From: Streptomyces longisporoflavus | Lineage (GTDB): Bacteria; Actinomycetota; Actinomycetes; Streptomycetales; Streptomycetaceae | NCBI RefSeq assembly: GCF_014649775.1 | Contig: NZ_BMTR01000006.1 | Span: 310,001-374,000 of the forward strand | Direction: 5' to 3' | Length of the DNA: 64,000 nucleotides | Notes under the pieces: generated by a model | The model's input: only the letters and a program-made list of their open reading frames with translations | What the model was told of the DNA's origin: nothing | The model's database searches: none | In this document: in pieces, positions 7,707-17,228 of the stretch | Position numbering within the stretch: position 1 is the stretch's first letter | Layout of the letters: each line of letters starts with the position of its first letter | Translations under genes and position numbers: made by a program

Positions 7707-9317
7707 GTGCGCCGAAAATCGGTCGCCCTGGCGGCAGTTGCCCTGGTGATGTCCACGACGGCGGGCTGCGCGTCCTTGCAGTCGCCGGCCACCGAGGTCG
7801 GCGGTGAGCGCATGACCGACGACCGTCCCGTACGCGACGGCGGCACCCTGACCGTCGCCCTCAACGCCGACCCGGACAAGCTCGATCCGACCCTCGCGCA
7901 GACCCTCGTGGGCCGCACCGTCTTCGCCGGGATGTGCGAGAAGCTCTACGACATCGACGAACACGGGACCGTGATCCCGCAGCTCGCCGCCGCGCTGCCC
8001 ACGACGTCGAAGGACGGCCGCACCGTCACCTTCGGCCTGCGCAAGGGCCTGCGATTCAGCGACGGGACCAAGCTGGACGCCGACGCCGCCGTCACCTCGC
8101 TGCTCCGCCACCGCGACCTGGCGGGCACGGCGCGCGCCACCGAACTCGCCCCGCTCGCCGGGGCGGAGGCGACCGGACCGTACACGGTCAAGCTCACCCT
8201 CAAGCAGGCCTACGTCCCCCTCACGGCCGTGCTGGCGGACCGCGCCGGCATGGTGATGTCGCCCGCCGCACTCAAGAAGTACGGCAAGAAGTTCACCAAC
8301 CACCCCTCCTGCGTGGGCCCGTTCAAGTACGTGGAGCGCGTCGGCGGCGACCGCATCGTGCTCGCCAAGGACCCCCGCTACTACGCGGCCGACCAGGTCC
8401 ACCTGGACAAGGTGATCTACAAGCCGATCCCCGACGGCAACGTCCGCCTGGCCAACCTGCGCTCCGGCGACATCCAGGTCGGCGACCAGATGACGCCCGT
8501 CGACGTGCGCGGTGCCCTGACCGAACCCGGGCTCCAGCTCTTCAACTCGCCCTCGCTCGGCTATCAGGGCATCGGCCTCAACGTCGGCAACGTCAAGGGC
8601 CTCGGAGAGAAGCCGGGCCGCATCGACACACCCCTCGCGCGCGAACCGAAGGTCCGCGAGGCCTTCGAGCTCGCCATCGACCGCGACCTCATCAACAAGG
8701 TCGTCTTCCAGGGCATGTACGAGCCCGCCTGCGGCCCCGTCTCGCCCGAATCCGCCATCGCCCCCGGCGTCAAGGCCTCGGCCTGCCCCGGGCGCGACGT
8801 CGCCCGGGCCAAGAGGCTGCTGCGCGAAGCCGGGGTCAAGACCCCCGTGCGCATCGAACTGAAGGTGTCCACGACACCCGAGTCCAGCCGTCTGGGGCAG
8901 GTCGTCCAAGCCATGACCAAGGAGGCGGGCTTCGCGGTCACGCTGCGCCCCACCGAGTACGCCACGATGCTCGAAGAGACCGACTCCGGGCACTACGACG
9001 CCTTCACCAGCGGCTGGTCGGGGCGGCTCGACCCCGACGGCAACATCGCAAGCTTCCTCCGGACGCGCGGCGCGATGAACGCCTACGGGCTCTCGGACCG
9101 GGCCATCGACCGGCTCGTCGAGCGGGGCCGCGCCGAGGCCGACCCGGAGGAACGCGGCAAGATCTACGCGGAGTTGACCCGGCGCGCCAACGAGCGGCGC
9201 GGCCTCGTCTACCTCTACCGGCAGAAGAACTACGTCGTCGCCGGCAAGAACGTCGCGGGCGTCCGCGTCTTCGGCGACGGCCTGGTCCGCGTCACGACGG
9301 CGGGGTACGCCCGATGA
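7707..9317 (+). CDS. Peptide ABC transporter, substrate-binding lipoprotein
   Basis: A 536-residue extracytoplasmic binding protein of the DppA/OppA (SBP family 5) class. The N-terminus is a lipoprotein signal peptide with lipobox TAGC at about residues 18-21. Mature features include GGTLTVALNADPDKLDPT, then YDIDEHGTVIPQLA, and the family block LRKGLRFSDGTKLDADAAV near residue 110-130. GTG at 7707 is chosen because GGAGG lies 9 bases upstream and the signal peptide begins there. It opens a six-gene operon whose genes overlap by 4 bases. The bound ligand is probably a peptide; the downstream gamma-glutamyltransferase hints at gamma-glutamyl peptides, which is inference. Confidence 0.9.
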   Translation: MRRKSVALAAVALVMSTTAGCASLQSPATEVGGERMTDDRPVRDGGTLTVALNADPDKLDPTLAQTLVGRTVFAGMCEKLYDIDEHGTVIPQLAAALPTTSKDGRTVTFGLRKGLRFSDGTKLDADAAVTSLLRHRDLAGTARATELAPLAGAEATGPYTVKLTLKQAYVPLTAVLADRAGMVMSPAALKKYGKKFTNHPSCVGPFKYVERVGGDRIVLAKDPRYYAADQVHLDKVIYKPIPDGNVRLANLRSGDIQVGDQMTPVDVRGALTEPGLQLFNSPSLGYQGIGLNVGNVKGLGEKPGRIDTPLAREPKVREAFELAIDRDLINKVVFQGMYEPACGPVSPESAIAPGVKASACPGRDVARAKRLLREAGVKTPVRIELKVSTTPESSRLGQVVQAMTKEAGFAVTLRPTEYATMLEETDSGHYDAFTSGWSGRLDPDGNIASFLRTRGAMNAYGLSDRAIDRLVERGRAEADPEERGKIYAELTRRANERRGLVYLYRQKNYVVAGKNVAGVRVFGDGLVRVTTAGYAR

Positions 9318-10318
9318 GCCTCAGCCTGAAGACCGCACGGCCGGTTCCGGTGCGCCTGAGCCCCATGACCTCCTACCTCCTCACCCGCATCCGGCAGTCC
9401 CTCATCACGCTCGTCCTGGTCAGCATGGTCGTCTTCGCCGGGATCCGCGCGCTGCCGGGCGATCCGGCGCTCGCGCTCGCCGGTGAGGAGCGCAGCCCCG
9501 CGGCGCTCGCCGCGATCCGCGCCGACTACGGCCTGGACGACAACATCGCCGTCCAGTACGGGCGGTTCATCGGGCACGCGATCACCGGCGACCTCGGCAC
9601 CTCCTCGCGCACCGGCCTGCCCGTCGCCGACGCGATCACCGCGGCGCTGCCCGTCACCCTCGAACTGGCCGCCCTCTCCCTGCTCCTCGCGGTCGTGGTC
9701 GGCATCGGCGCGGGAATCGTCGCCGCCGTGCGGCGCGGCAGGCCGGAGGAGTGGCTGGCCAACGCGCTCGCCCTGCTCGGGCTCTCCGTGCCCACCTTCT
9801 GGCTGGGCATGGTCCTGGTCCTGGGCTTCGCCATCGCGCTGCCGGTCTTCTCGGCCTCCGGATACGTGCCCTTCGCCGCCGACCCGCCGGACAACCTGCG
9901 CCGCATGGTGCTGCCCGCCGTCGTCCTCGGCTCGGGGCTCGCGGCGGTCGTGATGCGCCAGACACGGGCGGCGATGCTCGACTCGCTCTCCGCCGACTAC
10001 GTGCGCACCGCGCGGGCCAAGGGCCTCTCCCGGCGCGAGGTCATCGGCACCCATGCCCTGCGCAACTCCCTGGTCACCGTCGTGACCGTGCTCGGCCTCC
10101 AGCTCGGCCACCTCATCTCCGGGGCCGTCGTCACCGAGCAGATCTTCGTCCTGCCCGGCTTCGGCAAGCTGACCATCGACGCCGTCTTCACCCGCGACTA
10201 CGCGACCCTGCAAGGCGTGGTGCTGTGCACGTCCGCCGCGTACATCCTCATCAACCTGCTGGTCGACGTGGCCTACTCGCTCATCGACCCGCGCATCCGG
10301 CTCGGAGGTGCCCGGTGA
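9314..10318 (+). CDS. Peptide ABC transporter permease (DppB type)
   Basis: A 334-residue membrane protein with six predicted helices: the first at about 28-45 (LITLVLVSMVVFAGIRALPG), then a large external loop, and the core transport domain from about 115. The EAA-type loop that contacts the ATPase reads DYVRTARAKGLSRREV near residue 230. PGDPA after helix 1 is typical of DppB/OppB. The ATG overlaps the stop of the binding-protein gene (ATGA at 9314), so translation is coupled. It forms the heterodimeric channel with the next gene product. Confidence 0.92.
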   Translation: MSLSLKTARPVPVRLSPMTSYLLTRIRQSLITLVLVSMVVFAGIRALPGDPALALAGEERSPAALAAIRADYGLDDNIAVQYGRFIGHAITGDLGTSSRTGLPVADAITAALPVTLELAALSLLLAVVVGIGAGIVAAVRRGRPEEWLANALALLGLSVPTFWLGMVLVLGFAIALPVFSASGYVPFAADPPDNLRRMVLPAVVLGSGLAAVVMRQTRAAMLDSLSADYVRTARAKGLSRREVIGTHALRNSLVTVVTVLGLQLGHLISGAVVTEQIFVLPGFGKLTIDAVFTRDYATLQGVVLCTSAAYILINLLVDVAYSLIDPRIRLGGAR

Positions 10319-11193
10319 CGACAGCGCTACCCACCACCCCGGCGCGCACACGCTCCGCGGGCAGCGGCAAACTGCGCGCCCTGCGCAAGAACCGGCTCGC
10401 CATGACCGGCGGTGTCATCGCCGCCGTCTTCGTCCTCGCGGCGCTCTTCGCGCCGCTGGTGGCCCCCTACGACCCCGCGCGCCCCGACTTCGCCGACGCC
10501 CTGGCCGCGCCCGGCTGGTCGCACTGGCTTGGCACCGACGACCTCGGCCGCGACCAGCTCTCCCGCGTCGTGTACGGGGCGCGGGCGTCCATGCAGGTCG
10601 GCGTTCTGGCCGTGGCGCTCGCCTTCGTCGTCGGCGTACCGCTGGGACTGCTCGCCGGCTACTACGGCAAGTTCACCGACAGCGTGGTCTCGCGGCTCAC
10701 CGACACCATGCTCGCCTTCCCCTTCCTGGTGCTCGCCGTCGGGCTCGCCGCCGTGCTCGGGCCCTCGCTCACCAACGCGACCATCGCGATCGGGATCTCG
10801 CAGATCCCGGCCGTCATCCGCATCACCCGCGCGGAGACACTGCGGCTGCGGCACGTCGACTACGTGGCCGCCGCCGTCGCCAACGGCGGCGGGGATGCCA
10901 CCGTGCTCTTCCGGCACATCCTGCCGGGCGCCACCTCCGCGCTGACCGTCCAGGCGACCGTCGGCATCCCCGCCGCGATCATCGGCGAGGCGCTGCTCAG
11001 CTTCCTGGGCCTCGGCGTACAGCCGCCGGAGGCATCGCTGGGCGTGATGCTCTCCGGCGCCCAGTCCTTCCTTGCGCCCGCGCCGTGGATGGCCGTCTTC
11101 CCCGGACTCGCCGTCGTCGCGGCCACCCTGGCGTTCAACCTGCTCGGCGACGGCCTGCGCGACGTCCTGGACCCCCGAGGAGCCACCCGATGA
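10315..11193 (+). CDS. Peptide ABC transporter permease (DppC type)
   Basis: A 292-residue permease with the DppC/OppC signature: a first helix after basic KLRALRKNRLAMTGG, then LFAPLVAPYDP, HWLGTDDLGRDQLSRVVYGAR (split here as the classical GTDxxGRD block), and the ATPase-docking loop beginning DYVAAAVANGGG. Starts at GTG 10315, overlapping the previous stop (GTGA) with GGAGG 6 bases before it. It pairs with the DppB-type permease to form the membrane channel. Confidence 0.92.
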   Translation: MTTALPTTPARTRSAGSGKLRALRKNRLAMTGGVIAAVFVLAALFAPLVAPYDPARPDFADALAAPGWSHWLGTDDLGRDQLSRVVYGARASMQVGVLAVALAFVVGVPLGLLAGYYGKFTDSVVSRLTDTMLAFPFLVLAVGLAAVLGPSLTNATIAIGISQIPAVIRITRAETLRLRHVDYVAAAVANGGGDATVLFRHILPGATSALTVQATVGIPAAIIGEALLSFLGLGVQPPEASLGVMLSGAQSFLAPAPWMAVFPGLAVVAATLAFNLLGDGLRDVLDPRGATR

Positions 11194-12233
11194 GCCTTGC
11201 CATGAGCGAGCCCGTACTGAGCGTGCGCGACCTGTCGGTCTCCTTCTGCTCCGACACCCGCACCGTGCACGCCGTCGACCACCTCTCCTACGACGTCGCA
11301 CCGGGCGAAGTGCTCGCGGTGGTCGGCGAGTCAGGGTGCGGCAAGTCCGTCACGGCGATGGCCGTGATGGGCCTCCTGCCGCCCACCGCGCGCATCGGCG
11401 GGTCGATCAGACTCGGCGGGAGGGAGATCGCCGGCGCGAGCGAGAAGGAACTCGGACGGATCCGCGGCAAGGACATCGCGATGATCTTCCAGGAGCCGAT
11501 GACCTCCCTGAACCCCGTCCTGACCATCGGCCGGCAGATAGGCGAGGTGCTCCGGCGCCACCAGGGCCTGTCGAAGAAGGAGGCACGCGCGCGTGCCGTC
11601 GAACTCCTCGGCCTGGTGGGCATCCCGGCCCCCGCCCAGCGCGTGGACGAATACCCCCACCAGCTCAGCGGCGGCATGCGCCAGCGCGTCATGATCGCCA
11701 TCGCGGTCGCCTGCGACCCCTCCGTACTGATCGCCGACGAGCCGACCACCGCGCTCGACGTCACCGTCCAGGCGGGCATCCTCGAAGTCCTGCAATCCCT
11801 GCGCGAACGGCTCGGCACCGCGATCGTGCTGATCACCCACGACCTGGGCGTGGTGGCCGACACCGCCGACCGCGTCCTGGTCATGTACGCGGGACGGCCC
11901 GTCGAACAGGCGCCGGTGGACGAGCTGTTCGCCGAGCCGCGCCACCCCTACACCCACGGTCTGCTGGGCGCCGTCCTGCGTCCGGGCGGCGAGGGCAAGC
12001 GGCGGCTGCCCGAGATCCCCGGCCTGGTGCCGAGCCTCGACACGCAGCCGGAGGCGTGCACCTTCGCCCCGCGCTGCGCGCACGCCGACGACCGGTGCGC
12101 GACGAGCAGGCCCGGCTTCAAGACCCTCGCCCCGAATGCCGGAGCCGCAGCCGGCGCCGCGCACCGCGCTGCCTGCTGGCACCCGCAGCACGCCCCCGCA
12201 CTCATGCCCACCACCCGGGAGGCCGGACAGTGA
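11190..12233 (+). CDS. Peptide ABC transporter ATP-binding protein (DppD type)
   Basis: A 347-residue ATPase. Walker A is GESGCGKS near residue 50, the Q-loop is IFQEPMTSLNP, the ABC signature is QLSGGMRQRV, Walker B is VLIADEPTTALD and the switch His lies in LITHDLG. The C-terminal oligopeptide-transporter extension has the Cys-rich CTFAPRCAHADDRC block, thought to hold an iron-sulphur cluster in this subfamily. ATG overlaps the previous stop (ATGA). It works with the DppF-type ATPase encoded next as the motor of the importer. Confidence 0.92.
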   Translation: MSLAMSEPVLSVRDLSVSFCSDTRTVHAVDHLSYDVAPGEVLAVVGESGCGKSVTAMAVMGLLPPTARIGGSIRLGGREIAGASEKELGRIRGKDIAMIFQEPMTSLNPVLTIGRQIGEVLRRHQGLSKKEARARAVELLGLVGIPAPAQRVDEYPHQLSGGMRQRVMIAIAVACDPSVLIADEPTTALDVTVQAGILEVLQSLRERLGTAIVLITHDLGVVADTADRVLVMYAGRPVEQAPVDELFAEPRHPYTHGLLGAVLRPGGEGKRRLPEIPGLVPSLDTQPEACTFAPRCAHADDRCATSRPGFKTLAPNAGAAAGAAHRAACWHPQHAPALMPTTREAGQ

Positions 12234-13309
12234 TCCCCACGCAGCCACCGCACACACCGGGCGGCGGCGCCACGCCCGTACTCGAACTGGACGCTCTGGA
12301 GCGGCACTTCGCGGGGCACGGCGGCATCGTGCGCGCCGCCGACGGTGTCACGCTGACCGTCGGCAAGGGCGAGGTCGTGGGCCTCGTCGGCGAGTCGGGC
12401 AGCGGCAAGTCCACGGTGGGCCGCTGTGCCGTACGGCTCGACGAACCCACCGGCGGCACCGTCCGCATCAACGGCCGGGACGTGACCCGCCTCTCGCGGC
12501 GTGCCCTGCGCCCCCTGCGCAAGGACTTCCACCTGGTCTTCCAGGACCCCTCCTCCTCGCTCGACCCGCGCATGACCGTCGGGCAGATCATCGCCGAACC
12601 CCTGCGCCTGCACGGCATCGCCAAAAAAGACGCGGCACGCGCGCGTACCGCCGAACTCCTCGGCCAGGTCGGTCTGCGCCCCGAGCACGCGCAGCGCCGT
12701 CCGCACGAACTCTCCGGCGGCCAGCGCCAGCGCATCTCCATCGCCCGCGCGCTCTCCGTGGACCCCGACCTCCTGGTGGCCGACGAGCCCACCTCCGCCC
12801 TGGACGTCTCCGTCCAGGCCTCGGTCCTCAACCTCCTCGCCGACCTGCAGCGCGACCGCGGCTTCGGCTGCCTGTTCATCACGCACGACCTGGCCGCGGT
12901 GGAGTTCCTCGCCGATCGCATCGCGGTCATGTATCTCGGCCAGATCGTCGAACAGGCGCCGACCGCCGAACTGTTCGCCGACCCCAAGCACCCCTACACC
13001 AGGGCGCTGCTTTCCGCCGCCCCCGTGCCCGACCCGGCCATCCAGCGCACCCGCCGGCGCATCGTGCTCAGCGGAGAGCTGCCGAGCCCGCTCGCCCCGC
13101 CGCCGGGCTGCCGCTTCCACACGCGCTGCCCGCTGGCCGTGGACCGCTGCCGCACCGAGGCGCCGGAGCTGCGCGAGCTTCCCGGAAACGCGGCCGAGGG
13201 CGGCGGACGCCAGGTCTCCTGCCACCTGGTCGGCGACGACGGCACGGCACCGGACGCTGCCGCCGCCCCGGCCCTTCGTACGATCCCCAGTACCCGCACC
13301 GCACGCTAG
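12230..13309 (+). CDS. Peptide ABC transporter ATP-binding protein (DppF type)
   Basis: A 359-residue second ATPase. Walker A GESGSGKST, Q-loop FQDPSSSLDPRMTV, signature ELSGGQRQRI, Walker B LLVADEPTSALD and switch LFITHDLAAVE are intact, and the C-terminal GCRFHTRCPLAVDRC block marks the oligopeptide family. The GTG start overlaps the previous stop (GTGA at 12230). The stop is followed at 11 bases by the gamma-glutamyltransferase gene, indicating one transcription unit. Confidence 0.92.
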   Translation: MIPTQPPHTPGGGATPVLELDALERHFAGHGGIVRAADGVTLTVGKGEVVGLVGESGSGKSTVGRCAVRLDEPTGGTVRINGRDVTRLSRRALRPLRKDFHLVFQDPSSSLDPRMTVGQIIAEPLRLHGIAKKDAARARTAELLGQVGLRPEHAQRRPHELSGGQRQRISIARALSVDPDLLVADEPTSALDVSVQASVLNLLADLQRDRGFGCLFITHDLAAVEFLADRIAVMYLGQIVEQAPTAELFADPKHPYTRALLSAAPVPDPAIQRTRRRIVLSGELPSPLAPPPGCRFHTRCPLAVDRCRTEAPELRELPGNAAEGGGRQVSCHLVGDDGTAPDAAAAPALRTIPSTRTAR

Positions 13310-13320
13310 GAGCAGCACTC

Positions 13321-15177
13321 TTGTTCACCACTAGGCCGACCCTGCAAGGCACCTTCGGCATGGTCTCCTCCACCCACTGGCTCGCCTCGCAGTCCGCGAT
13401 GGCCGTCCTGGAGGACGGCGGCAACGCCTACGACGCGGCCGTGGCCGCCGGCTTCGTCCTGCACGTCGTCGAGCCGCACCTCAACGGCCCGGCGGGCGAG
13501 GTGCCGATCATCCTCGCCCCCGCCGGCGGCGACGTGCGCGTCCTGTGCGGGCAGGGCGGTGCGCCCGCCGGAGCGAGCGTGGAGCACTACCGCTCGCTGG
13601 GCCTCGACCTGGTGCCGGGCACCGGACCGCTCGCGGCCGCCGTGCCGGGCGCCTTCGACGCCTGGATGGTGCTCCTGCGCGACCACGGGACCAAGTCCCT
13701 CGCCGATGTCCTCAAGTACGCCATCGGATACGCCGAGGACGGGCACGCGCCCGTGGAGCGCGTCGGCGAGACCGTCGAGACGGTCCGTGAACTCTTCGAG
13801 ACCGAATGGCCCTCGTCGGCCGAGGTCTACCTGCCCGGCGGCCGGGCGCCGCGCCCCGGCGAGCTCTTTCGCAACCCGGCGCTCGCGGCGACCTGGCGCC
13901 GCGTCATCGAGGAGGCGGGAGAGGGTTCGCGGACCGAGCAGATCGAGGCCGCGCGCAGGATCTGGAGCGAAGGGTTCATCGCCGAGGCGCTGGTACGCCA
14001 GGCCGGCGTGCCCACGATGGACACCAGCGGCGCCCGGCACACCGGCACCCTGACCGCCGCCGATCTCGCCGGCTGGGAGGCGACCTACGAGGCCCCGGCG
14101 ACGTACGACTGGAACGGCTGGACGCTGTGCAAGGCGGGCGGCTGGAGCCAGGGCCCAGCCTTCCTCCAGCAGCTCGCCGTGCTTCCCTCCGCGCTCGCTG
14201 ACCTGCCCGCGTACGGCTCGGCCGACTACGTCCATCTGCTGATCGAGGGCTGCAAGCTCGCCATGGCCGACCGCGAGGCCTGGTACGGCGACGCGGCAGG
14301 CCCCGGCACCGTCCCGGTGGCCGACCTGCTCTCCGCGGCCTACAACGACGAGCGGCGCGCGCTCATCGGCGACAAGGCGTCGCACGAACTGCGCCCCGGC
14401 AGCCCCGGCGGCCGCACCGCCAAGATATCCGCCCACGCGCGTGCCGTGGCCGAGGGCGAGCCCGGCTTCGACGCGCTCGGGCTGCCCGGAGCGGGCGCCG
14501 GCGAGCCGACCGTCGCCAAGAGCGGCACCTCGCCCGTGCCCGGCGAACCGGCCGTCTCGGCGGACGGCGCCACTCGCGGCGACACCTGCCACCTGGACAT
14601 CGTCGACCGCTGGGGCAACATGGTCGCGGCCACGCCCAGCGGCGGCTGGCTGCAGTCCAACCCGGTGGTTCCGGAGCTGGGTTTCCCGCTCGGCACCCGC
14701 CTCCAAATGGCCTGGCTGGAGGAGGGCCTCCCCAACTCCCTGACGCCGGGCCGCCGTCCGCGCACCACCCTGACCCCCTCGCTCGCCCTCAAGGACGGCG
14801 TTCCGGTGATGGCGTTCGGCACCCCCGGCGGCGACCAGCAGGACCAGTGGCAGGTGCACTTCTTCCTGGCGGTCGCACTGCGCGAGGCCGTACGCGGAGG
14901 CCTCGACCTGCAAGGCGCCATCGACGCCCCCAACTGGCACAACGACAGCTTCCCCGGCTCCTTCTACCCGCGCGGCATGCGCCCGGGCAGCGTCACCGTC
15001 GAATCCCGCATGGAGGAGGCGGTCATCGAGGAACTGCGGCGGCGCGGACACGACGTGACGGTCGGCGAGCCCTGGTCGGAGGGCCGCCTGTGCGCGGTGG
15101 CGCGCGACCCACACACGGGCGTGCTCTCGGCCGCGGCCAACCCACGCGGAATGCAGGGCTACGCGGTGGGCCGCTGA
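13321..15177 (+). CDS. ggt: Gamma-glutamyltransferase family protein
   Basis: A 618-residue N-terminal-nucleophile hydrolase. The precursor would cleave itself before the catalytic Thr in GDTCHLDIVD (about T422), giving large and small subunits; the common motif is GTTH, so the residue after the nucleophile is Cys here. Other family blocks are GGNAYDAAVAAGFVLHVVEP near the start and TLTPSLALKDG and FGTPGGDQQDQ in the small subunit. The enzyme splits gamma-glutamyl bonds of glutathione or related peptides. Unlike E. coli Ggt there is no signal peptide, so it acts in the cytosol. Start is TTG 13321 with AGGAG 8 bases upstream. Its place at the end of a peptide-importer operon suggests it processes imported gamma-glutamyl compounds. 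Confidence 0.88.
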   Translation: MFTTRPTLQGTFGMVSSTHWLASQSAMAVLEDGGNAYDAAVAAGFVLHVVEPHLNGPAGEVPIILAPAGGDVRVLCGQGGAPAGASVEHYRSLGLDLVPGTGPLAAAVPGAFDAWMVLLRDHGTKSLADVLKYAIGYAEDGHAPVERVGETVETVRELFETEWPSSAEVYLPGGRAPRPGELFRNPALAATWRRVIEEAGEGSRTEQIEAARRIWSEGFIAEALVRQAGVPTMDTSGARHTGTLTAADLAGWEATYEAPATYDWNGWTLCKAGGWSQGPAFLQQLAVLPSALADLPAYGSADYVHLLIEGCKLAMADREAWYGDAAGPGTVPVADLLSAAYNDERRALIGDKASHELRPGSPGGRTAKISAHARAVAEGEPGFDALGLPGAGAGEPTVAKSGTSPVPGEPAVSADGATRGDTCHLDIVDRWGNMVAATPSGGWLQSNPVVPELGFPLGTRLQMAWLEEGLPNSLTPGRRPRTTLTPSLALKDGVPVMAFGTPGGDQQDQWQVHFFLAVALREAVRGGLDLQGAIDAPNWHNDSFPGSFYPRGMRPGSVTVESRMEEAVIEELRRRGHDVTVGEPWSEGRLCAVARDPHTGVLSAAANPRGMQGYAVGR

Positions 15178-15420
15178 ACCGCCACCCCGCTGCGCACAAT
15201 GGCGCCGCTCTCCGCCCGCGCCGCCTTCGGCACCATGACGACGGCGAATAGGCGGGTGGTCTTGGTTCTGCTCGCGTTGTCCGGGGCGGTCCGGCGGGGA
15301 GACGGTCGGCGATTTGCCTGCATCGGGCCGGGGCCGAGGGCGTGGTGAGTGGTGAGTCCCTGCCGTGTGTCGGCATGCCCCTGTGTTCGGCTGCATAGCC
15401 GACGGCCCGTATCGAAAAGG

Positions 15421-15459
15421 ACCGCGCCCGCCCCGTAAATCATGCGGGGCGGGCGCGGT
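15421..15459 (-). terminator. Strong hairpin between ggt and the antiporter gene
   Basis: A perfect 15-bp stem (ACCGCGCCCGCCCCG at 15421-15435 with its complement at 15445-15459) and a 9-base loop. On the minus strand the stem is followed by CCTTTT, so it chiefly ends the antiporter transcript, whose stop is 20 bases away; it can also stop readthrough from the convergent ggt operon. The rest of this 301-base gap (15178-15478) holds no gene I can support. Confidence 0.85.
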
Positions 15460-15478
15460 GTGCCGTAGGCGGCGTCGG

Positions 15479-16738
15479 TCAGGAGCGGCCGCTGGTGTTC
15501 TGGCCGTCGAGCGACTCCTCCGAGGAGCGTTCCGGCTTTCTGGGGGCGGGCAGGGTGACCGCGGCCGTGTCCCGGCGGCGCGACCTGAGGTCGCTCACGC
15601 GGGCGGCCACCGGCTGCGCGAAGCGCGCGGTCAGCGGGCCGACGATCACCAGGATCAGGACGTACGCCGTGGCCAGCGGGCCCAGTGACGGTTCGATGCC
15701 CGCGGTGACGGCCAGGCCCGCGATGACGATGGAGAACTCGCCGCGCGCGACAAGGGCGCCGCCCGCCCGCCACCGTCCCTTGACGGAGATCTTGGCGCGG
15801 CGGGCCGCCCAGTACCCCGTGGCGATCTTCGTGCACGCCGTCACGACGGCGAGCGCGAGCGCGGGCAGGAGCACCGGCGGGATGCTCGCCGGGTCGGTGT
15901 GCAGGCCGAAGAAGACGAAGAAGACGGCGGCGAAGAGGTCCCGCAGCGGCGCGAGGAGGCTGTGGGCGCCCTCGGCGACCTCGCCGGAGAGCGCGATGCC
16001 GACCAGGAAGGCACCCACGGCGGCGGAGACCTGGAGCTGCTGCGCGATGCCGGCGACCAGGATCGTCAGACCGAGGACGACCAGGAGCAGCTTCTCGGGG
16101 TCGTCGCTCGACACGAAGCGCGAGATGACGCGGCCGTAGCGCACGGCGAGGAACAGCACCAGACCGGCCGCCCCGAGCGCGATGCCCAGGGTGAGGCTGC
16201 CCGCGGCCCAGCCGACGCCGGCCAGCAGGGCGGTGATGATGGGCAGATACACCGCCATCGCCAGGTCCTCGAGGACCAGGATGCTGAGGATGACGGGCGT
16301 CTCGCGGTTGCCGAGGCGGCCCAGGTCGTTCAGGACCTTCGCGATGACGCCGGACGAGGAGATCCAGGTGACGCCCGCGAGCACGACGGCGGCCACCGGA
16401 CCCCAGCCCATCAGCAGCGCGGCGATCGCCCCCGGCACGGCGTTGAGCCCCATGTCGACGAGCCCGGCCGGGTACTGGGTCTTGAGGTTGCTGACCAGGT
16501 CGCTCGCGGTGTATTCGAGGCCCAGCATCAAGAACAGCAGGATCACGCCGATCTCGGCGCCGATCGCGACGAACTCCTCGCTGGCGCCGAGCGGCAGCAG
16601 ACCGCCCTCGCCGAAGGCGAGCCCGGCGAGGAGGTAGAGGGGGATCGGGGAGAAGCGGAACCGTCCGGCGAATCTGCCGAGCAGTCCGAGCGCGAGAATG
16701 ATCGCGCCGAATTCGATCAGGAAGACAGCGGAATGCAT
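15479..16738 (-). CDS. Cation/proton antiporter, CPA2 family (KhtU-like)
   Basis: A 419-residue membrane protein with 11-13 hydrophobic helices of the monovalent cation:proton antiporter-2 family. It shows LLFLMLGLEYTASDL (the GLE helix), TWISSSGVIAKVLNDL, ILVLEDLAMAVYLPI with the key Asp, and a cytosolic Arg/Ser-rich tail of about 40 residues. Start at 16738 is used because the soluble partner gene ends 4 bases before it; the frame runs on to 16780 but would overlap that gene. With the upstream TrkA-C protein it matches the KhtT-KhtU K+/H+ efflux pair of Bacillus, which acts in methylglyoxal and alkali stress. Ion choice is inferred. Confidence 0.88.
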   Translation of the reverse strand: MHSAVFLIEFGAIILALGLLGRFAGRFRFSPIPLYLLAGLAFGEGGLLPLGASEEFVAIGAEIGVILLFLMLGLEYTASDLVSNLKTQYPAGLVDMGLNAVPGAIAALLMGWGPVAAVVLAGVTWISSSGVIAKVLNDLGRLGNRETPVILSILVLEDLAMAVYLPIITALLAGVGWAAGSLTLGIALGAAGLVLFLAVRYGRVISRFVSSDDPEKLLLVVLGLTILVAGIAQQLQVSAAVGAFLVGIALSGEVAEGAHSLLAPLRDLFAAVFFVFFGLHTDPASIPPVLLPALALAVVTACTKIATGYWAARRAKISVKGRWRAGGALVARGEFSIVIAGLAVTAGIEPSLGPLATAYVLILVIVGPLTARFAQPVAARVSDLRSRRRDTAAVTLPAPRKPERSSEESLDGQNTSGRS

Positions 16739-16742
16739 CGGC

Positions 16743-17228
16743 TCACTCCCGCCCGAGTATCGCGGCGGCGCTCTCCACACCCTCGCGGGTGCCGATCACG
16801 ATGAGGGTGTCCCCGCCGGCGAGCCGGAAGTCCGGCGTGGGCGAGGGAATGGCCTCGGCCCTGCGCAGGACCGCGACGATGGAGGCGCCGGTCTCGGTGC
16901 GCATCTGGGTCTCGCCGAGGACGCGCCCGTTCCAGTGCGACGTGCCGGAGATCTCGATGCGTTCGGCGACCAGACCGAGGTCGGTGGTGTGCAGGAGGTT
17001 CGGGCTGTGGTGCGAGGGCATCAGCGCGTCGATCAGTGCGTCCGCCTCACCGGAACTCAGTTTCAGCGAGAGCGCGCACTCGTCGGGATCATCGGCACGG
17101 TAGGCGCTGAGGGTGCGCGCACCGTCCCGGTGCGCGACGACCGAGATCCGGCGGTGTTCCCTGGTGCTCAGGTCGTACCGGATGCCGATGCCTGGAAGTG
17201 GCGTCTGGCTCAGGCGTGAAGCGGACAC
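16743..17228 (-). CDS. Antiporter regulatory subunit with TrkA-C domain (KhtT-like)
   Basis: A 161-residue cytosolic protein. The N-terminal half carries a small domain of KhtT type (PGIGIRYDLSTREHRRISVV), and residues about 75-158 form a TrkA-C (RCK-C) ligand domain ending FRLAGGDTLIVIGTREGVE. TrkA-C domains bind nucleotides or ions and gate the partner transporter. GTG start with GGGGA 7 bases upstream. Four bases separate it from the antiporter gene, so both are made together. The 109-base gap to the ligase gene behind it likely holds the promoter. Confidence 0.88.
   Translation of the reverse strand: MSASRLSQTPLPGIGIRYDLSTREHRRISVVAHRDGARTLSAYRADDPDECALSLKLSSGEADALIDALMPSHHSPNLLHTTDLGLVAERIEISGTSHWNGRVLGETQMRTETGASIVAVLRRAEAIPSPTPDFRLAGGDTLIVIGTREGVESAAAILGRE

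Noticed and set aside
13310..15177. GGT gene as a continuation of the frame open from 12136
   Set aside because: The upstream part of that frame overlaps the second ATPase gene out of frame. TTG 13321 with AGGAG upstream gives the family's normal N-terminus.
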